A stretch of 6,991 nt of DNA from Alphaproteobacteria bacterium (GTDB lineage Bacteria; Pseudomonadota; Alphaproteobacteria; ATCC43930; CGMCC-115725), in contig JASHUW010000514.1 in assembly GCA_030039815.1 (NCBI GenBank), positions 1 to 6,991 on the forward strand, in the 5' to 3' direction. The number at the start of each line of letters is the position of its first letter. The first letter of the stretch is position 1. This document shows positions 5,120 to 6,991 of the stretch, in pieces. The translations under genes and the position numbers were made by a program. Below the pieces are notes generated by a model. It did not search any database. It was not told where the DNA came from and saw only the letters and a program-made list of their open reading frames with translations.

Positions 5120-5431
5120 CTACTTCGCCGCGCGCAGCGCGTCCGTGTCGCGATAGATCTGCAATCGGGTGACGCGCAGCCCGGGGACGCCGTAACGGTC
5201 GATCGAACGCTGCCAGGCGAGGAACTCCTCGACCGACAGGTTGTATCGCCGGCAGGCTTCCTGCAGGCTGAGCGCGCCGCTGCGCACCGCAGCGACGACG
5301 ACCGCTTTGCGCCGCACCACCCAACGCTTGGTGTTGGGCGAGGGGAGCTCGACGGCGGTGGCGGGGGGAAACGCCGAGACGTCGACGGGATCGATATTGG
5401 CCATGTCCTTGAGCGCGGAGTTGCTTTTCAT
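5120..5431 (-). CDS. sciP: SciP-like CtrA inhibitor (DUF1153 family), variant N-terminus
   Basis: The 103-aa product contains the DUF1153/SciP core: PNTKRWVVRRKAVVVAAV (32-49), then helix-turn-helix region LSLQEACRRYNLSVEEFLAW (54-73), then IDRYGVPGLRVTRLQIYRD (77-95). In Caulobacter, SciP is a small helix-turn-helix protein that binds DNA and CtrA and represses CtrA-activated genes in G1; Rhizobiales carry related proteins. The 30 residues before the core differ from the usual SciP start, which as I know it reads like GPDGxxLTxxDLPPP; here they are acidic and Pro/Ala-rich (NIDPVDVSAFPPATAVELP). A nine-residue tail (DTDALRAAK) extends beyond the usual end. ATG 5431 is used; ATG 5404 (residue 10) is an alternative, and neither has a clear Shine-Dalgarno. 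A CtrA half-site lies 59-66 bases upstream. Confidence 0.88.
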   Translation of the reverse strand: MKSNSALKDMANIDPVDVSAFPPATAVELPSPNTKRWVVRRKAVVVAAVRSGALSLQEACRRYNLSVEEFLAWQRSIDRYGVPGLRVTRLQIYRDTDALRAAK

Positions 5432-5455
5432 GTGCGAGAAAATAGCGCTCGCGCC

Positions 5456-5470
5456 TTAATTAAATACTAA
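5456..5470. promoter_or_regulatory. Near-match to gapped CtrA box (TTAA-N7-CTAA)
   Basis: TTAA at 5456-5459 is followed after 7 bases by CTAA (5467-5470), one base off the gapped CtrA consensus TTAA-N7-TTAA. It lies 25-39 bases upstream of the sciP ATG on the opposite strand. The run is very AT-rich, so the match is not strong, and it may instead be the -10 region (minus-strand TATTTAAT) of the sciP promoter. Confidence 0.35.
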
Positions 5471-5489
5471 ACGGCGAAACCGATTACTT

Positions 5490-5497
5490 ATGGTTAA
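5490..5497 (-). promoter_or_regulatory. CtrA-type half-site TTAACCAT upstream of sciP
   Basis: On the minus strand this reads exactly TTAACCAT, a CtrA recognition sequence reported across alphaproteobacteria. It lies 59-66 bases upstream of the sciP ATG. A CtrA site usually sits near -35, so transcription would start around 5455 and leave a leader of about 25 nt. In Caulobacter sciP is itself activated by CtrA, so the placement fits a feedback loop. The second half of a full gapped site is imperfect. Confidence 0.55.
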
Positions 5498-5730
5498 ATT
5501 TGAGGAATTATAGCTAAAATCCTGGTAAAAAATTTGAGATAACAGTTAATTATTACGGATATGGAGTTAATGCGCCACGTTTGGCAGCGCGAGCCGCGTT
5601 GTTTTGTTTAAAGATGCTGATGTTGCCGCGCTGTAGTGCGGCGCGGAGGGTGGTGTTCGTAATGTGAATCGTCAGCCGAATCAACAAGCTTTTTCCCCCG
5701 CTCGAACATAGCTCCATGTGATTCTCGCAG

Positions 5731-5759
5731 TTGATCCGCTGGGGGTCGGTTCATATACT
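5731..5759 (+). promoter_or_regulatory. Sigma-70-type promoter of dksA
   Basis: TTGATC (5731-5736) and TATACT (5754-5759) are separated by exactly 17 bases and match TTGACA/TATAAT at 4/6 and 5/6. The predicted start near 5766 gives a leader of about 28 nt to the dksA ATG at 5794. This also rules out the upstream in-frame TTG at 5731 as the translation start. Confidence 0.65.
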
Positions 5760-5793
5760 CCGCCGCCGTCGTCAACGGGGCTTCGGGGCTGAG

Positions 5794-6210
5794 ATGCGTC
5801 CGACTTTGCCGGAAGATTACCGTCCATCCGAAGACGAAGAGTTTATGAACCCCCTACAGGCGGAGTACTTCCGACAAAAATTGCTCCGCTGGCGCTCCGA
5901 ACTTCTCGCCGATTCCGCCGAGACCTTGCGCTCTCTTCAAGAAGAAAGTCTGTTGAAGCCCGATCTGACGGATCGGGCATCGCTCGAAACCGAACGCTCG
6001 ATCGAGCTGCGCACCCGCGACCGCGAACGCAAGCTCATCTCCAAGATAGACGCCGCACTCGCCCGGCTCGATTCCGGTACTTACGGATATTGCGAGGAGA
6101 CCGACGAACCGATCGGGATTCGCCGGCTCGAGGCACGACCGATCGCGACGCTGTCGATCGAGGCGCAGGAACGCCACGAGCGCATGGAGCGCACCCACCG
6201 CGACGACTAA
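5794..6210 (+). CDS. dksA: RNA polymerase-binding transcription factor DksA (one-cysteine, zinc-less type)
   Basis: DksA inserts a coiled coil into the RNA polymerase secondary channel and, with ppGpp, adjusts initiation during the stringent response. The 138-aa product has the alphaproteobacterial N-terminus LPEDYRPSEDEEFMNPLQAE (5-24), two coiled-coil helices (about 22-56 and 60-92), and an acidic tip DLTDRAS with D57 and D60, equivalent to E. coli D71 and D74. It continues with ERSIELRTRDRERKLISKI and a C-terminal globular region GYCEETDEPIGIRRLEARPI. Of the four zinc ligands in E. coli only C100 remains; the others are T103, S121 and A124. Loss of zinc ligands is common in alphaproteobacterial DksA. 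ATG 5794 is chosen because the conserved DYRPSEDE segment precedes the internal ATG 5845, and GGGG at 5785-5788 is a modest ribosome-binding site. A 17-spaced promoter lies upstream. Confidence 0.95.
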   Translation: MRPTLPEDYRPSEDEEFMNPLQAEYFRQKLLRWRSELLADSAETLRSLQEESLLKPDLTDRASLETERSIELRTRDRERKLISKIDAALARLDSGTYGYCEETDEPIGIRRLEARPIATLSIEAQERHERMERTHRDD

Positions 6211-6366
6211 GGCGGTTTGGGGCCGATCCGCGTGTCGCGTTTGTTCGAATGTGCCCTTTCCATTTTAAGAGGTAGCCGGCATTGCCTTCGCTGGCGCATA
6301 GTTTTATGACAATACTGTTACATAGCTGAGCCTGGATGGTGAAGGCGAACGGCATAGGGCGTGTCG
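6211..6366 (+). promoter_or_regulatory. dksA-Nudix intergenic region with a weak promoter candidate
   Basis: No gene is visible in these 156 bases. TTGCCT (6282-6287) and TATGAC (6305-6310), with a 17-base spacer, form a weak sigma-70-like pair about 50 bases upstream of the Nudix start. AGGG at 6356-6359 is the probable ribosome-binding site. No hairpin with T-run follows dksA, so read-through into the Nudix gene is possible. Confidence 0.3.
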
Positions 6367-6990
6367 ATGGCCCAGATTATCGAGCTGGCGGAAATTCGCC
6401 GGTCACGGAAGAAAGCGGCGAAGCGCCAGCCGAAGCATCCTGGCGCAGCGCAGAACCATTATCCGGCGAGGGCGGTCCAGCCTTGGGAGTCCTTCAAGGA
6501 CGCGCTTCTGCACATGCCGCTGGCGACCGAGATGATGTCGTTGCAGCAAGCGGCGCCGCCCGCGGCGTCGGCGTGGCCGACGACCCTTGAATCGGGGGTT
6601 CTGGCCTTTCGCCGCGAAGGCAACGGTGACCCGCGCGTCCTGCTGATAAGCCGTCGGCGGTCGAAGAAATGGGGCATCCCGAAAGGCCGGGTCGTCCCGC
6701 ATCTCAGCTTTCGCGAGAACGCAGTGAAGGAGGCCTTTGAGGAGGCAGGCGTGGTGGGCCACGTTTCGCCGTTTTCAGTCGGCGTGTTTCGCGCCGAACG
6801 GCGGCGGGCGAACTCGTCGGCGCCGGAAGTGATCGAGGTCTGGATCTATCTGCTAGAAGTCGCCGAAACGCTTTCCGACTGGCCGGAAAAGGACAAGCGC
6901 GCGACCTGCTGGGTCACCTGCGAGGCGGCGGCGCGCCGGCTGCATGAACCTGTGCTCGCCCATCTTTGTCACCGGCTGGCGCAGAACTAG
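6367..6990 (+). CDS. Nudix hydrolase with basic N-terminal extension
   Basis: Nudix enzymes hydrolyse nucleoside or other diphosphates linked to a moiety X. This 207-aa protein has a 70-residue N-terminal extension, strongly basic at 11-23 (RRSRKKAAKRQPK) and then Ala/Pro-rich. The Nudix domain spans about 75-204. It starts ESGVLAFRR and VLLISRRRSKKWGIPKG, and the Nudix box spans G107-V129. The metal-binding core is K121-E122-A-F-E125-E126-A-G128-V129, with Lys replacing the usual Arg. Leu113 occupies the first-Glu position of the canonical box, and E117 stands four residues on, as in the bacterial relatives of diphosphoinositol polyphosphate phosphohydrolases (KxxxPHEAAAREAxEEAGV pattern). 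The substrate may be diadenosine polyphosphate, (p)ppGpp-like or inositol pyrophosphate; this is inference. ATG 6367 is preferred over GTG 6361 because AGGG at 6356-6359 is 7 bases upstream of it. Confidence 0.9.
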   Translation: MAQIIELAEIRRSRKKAAKRQPKHPGAAQNHYPARAVQPWESFKDALLHMPLATEMMSLQQAAPPAASAWPTTLESGVLAFRREGNGDPRVLLISRRRSKKWGIPKGRVVPHLSFRENAVKEAFEEAGVVGHVSPFSVGVFRAERRRANSSAPEVIEVWIYLLEVAETLSDWPEKDKRATCWVTCEAAARRLHEPVLAHLCHRLAQN

Positions 6991-6991
6991 C

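Larger units (their letters stand above)
5432..5793. other. AT-rich divergent regulatory region between sciP and dksA
   Basis: This 362-base region has no convincing gene. From about 5455 to 5572 it is markedly AT-rich compared with the rest of the window, with several TTAA words. It then returns to GC-rich sequence with a hairpin (GCCGC 5625-5629 with GCGGC 5638-5642). Three GANTC sites lie at 5666-5670, 5678-5682 and 5720-5724. A sigma-70-like promoter facing dksA lies at 5731-5759. The layout is that of a shared divergent promoter region. Confidence 0.6.

Noticed and set aside
5731..5793. Upstream in-frame TTG as the dksA start
   Set aside because: The TTG is the -35 hexamer of a well-spaced promoter, and the extra 21 residues (RRRRQRGFG) do not resemble DksA N-termini.

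Overview
The window looks like chromosomal DNA from an alphaproteobacterium, most likely Hyphomicrobiales (Rhizobiales; Bradyrhizobium/Xanthobacteraceae-like). The reasons are a high-GC backbone, a SciP/DUF1153 cell-cycle regulator, a one-cysteine DksA of the alphaproteobacterial type, a TTAACCAT (CtrA-type) site and GANTC (CcrM-type) sites. The taxonomic call is inference from these families; no mobile element, CRISPR array, tRNA or rRNA is visible.

Layout from left to right. Bases 2-1216 (+) hold the end of an unrecognised protein with a long Pro/Ala-rich linker. It is followed 8 bases later by a LigE/etherase-like glutathione S-transferase (1225-1917, +). Next is a pair of tiny two-helix membrane proteins (2039-2272 and 2318-2554, +) that are diverged paralogues. 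They are separated only by a stop codon and an in-frame hairpin. The second overlaps tail-to-tail with a standalone alpha/beta hydrolase (2538-3380, -) whose closest resemblance is to hydrolase domains normally fused to adenylate cyclases. A 513-base gene-free stretch (3381-3893) contains a roughly 300-base block of strong hairpins, the best candidate here for an undescribed structured RNA. Bases 3894-5030 (+) encode an amidohydrolase/deacetylase-type metallohydrolase.

A palindromic dispersed-type repeat (5031-5110) separates that gene from sciP (5120-5431, -). A 362-base AT-rich region then holds a CtrA half-site upstream of sciP, three GANTC sites and a good sigma-70 promoter for dksA (5794-6210, +). 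The window closes with a Nudix hydrolase (6367-6990, +).

How the parts relate: the left half is a set of mostly unrelated housekeeping or accessory enzymes. The right half groups global regulators: SciP (CtrA antagonist), DksA (ppGpp/RNA polymerase) and a Nudix enzyme of the subfamily that acts on phosphorylated nucleotides or inositols. The most novel material is non-coding or small: the hairpin block at 3535-3835 with two twin G5/C5-loop hairpins, the tandem paralogous mini-membrane proteins with unusual junction structure, and the SciP variant with a non-canonical N-terminus.
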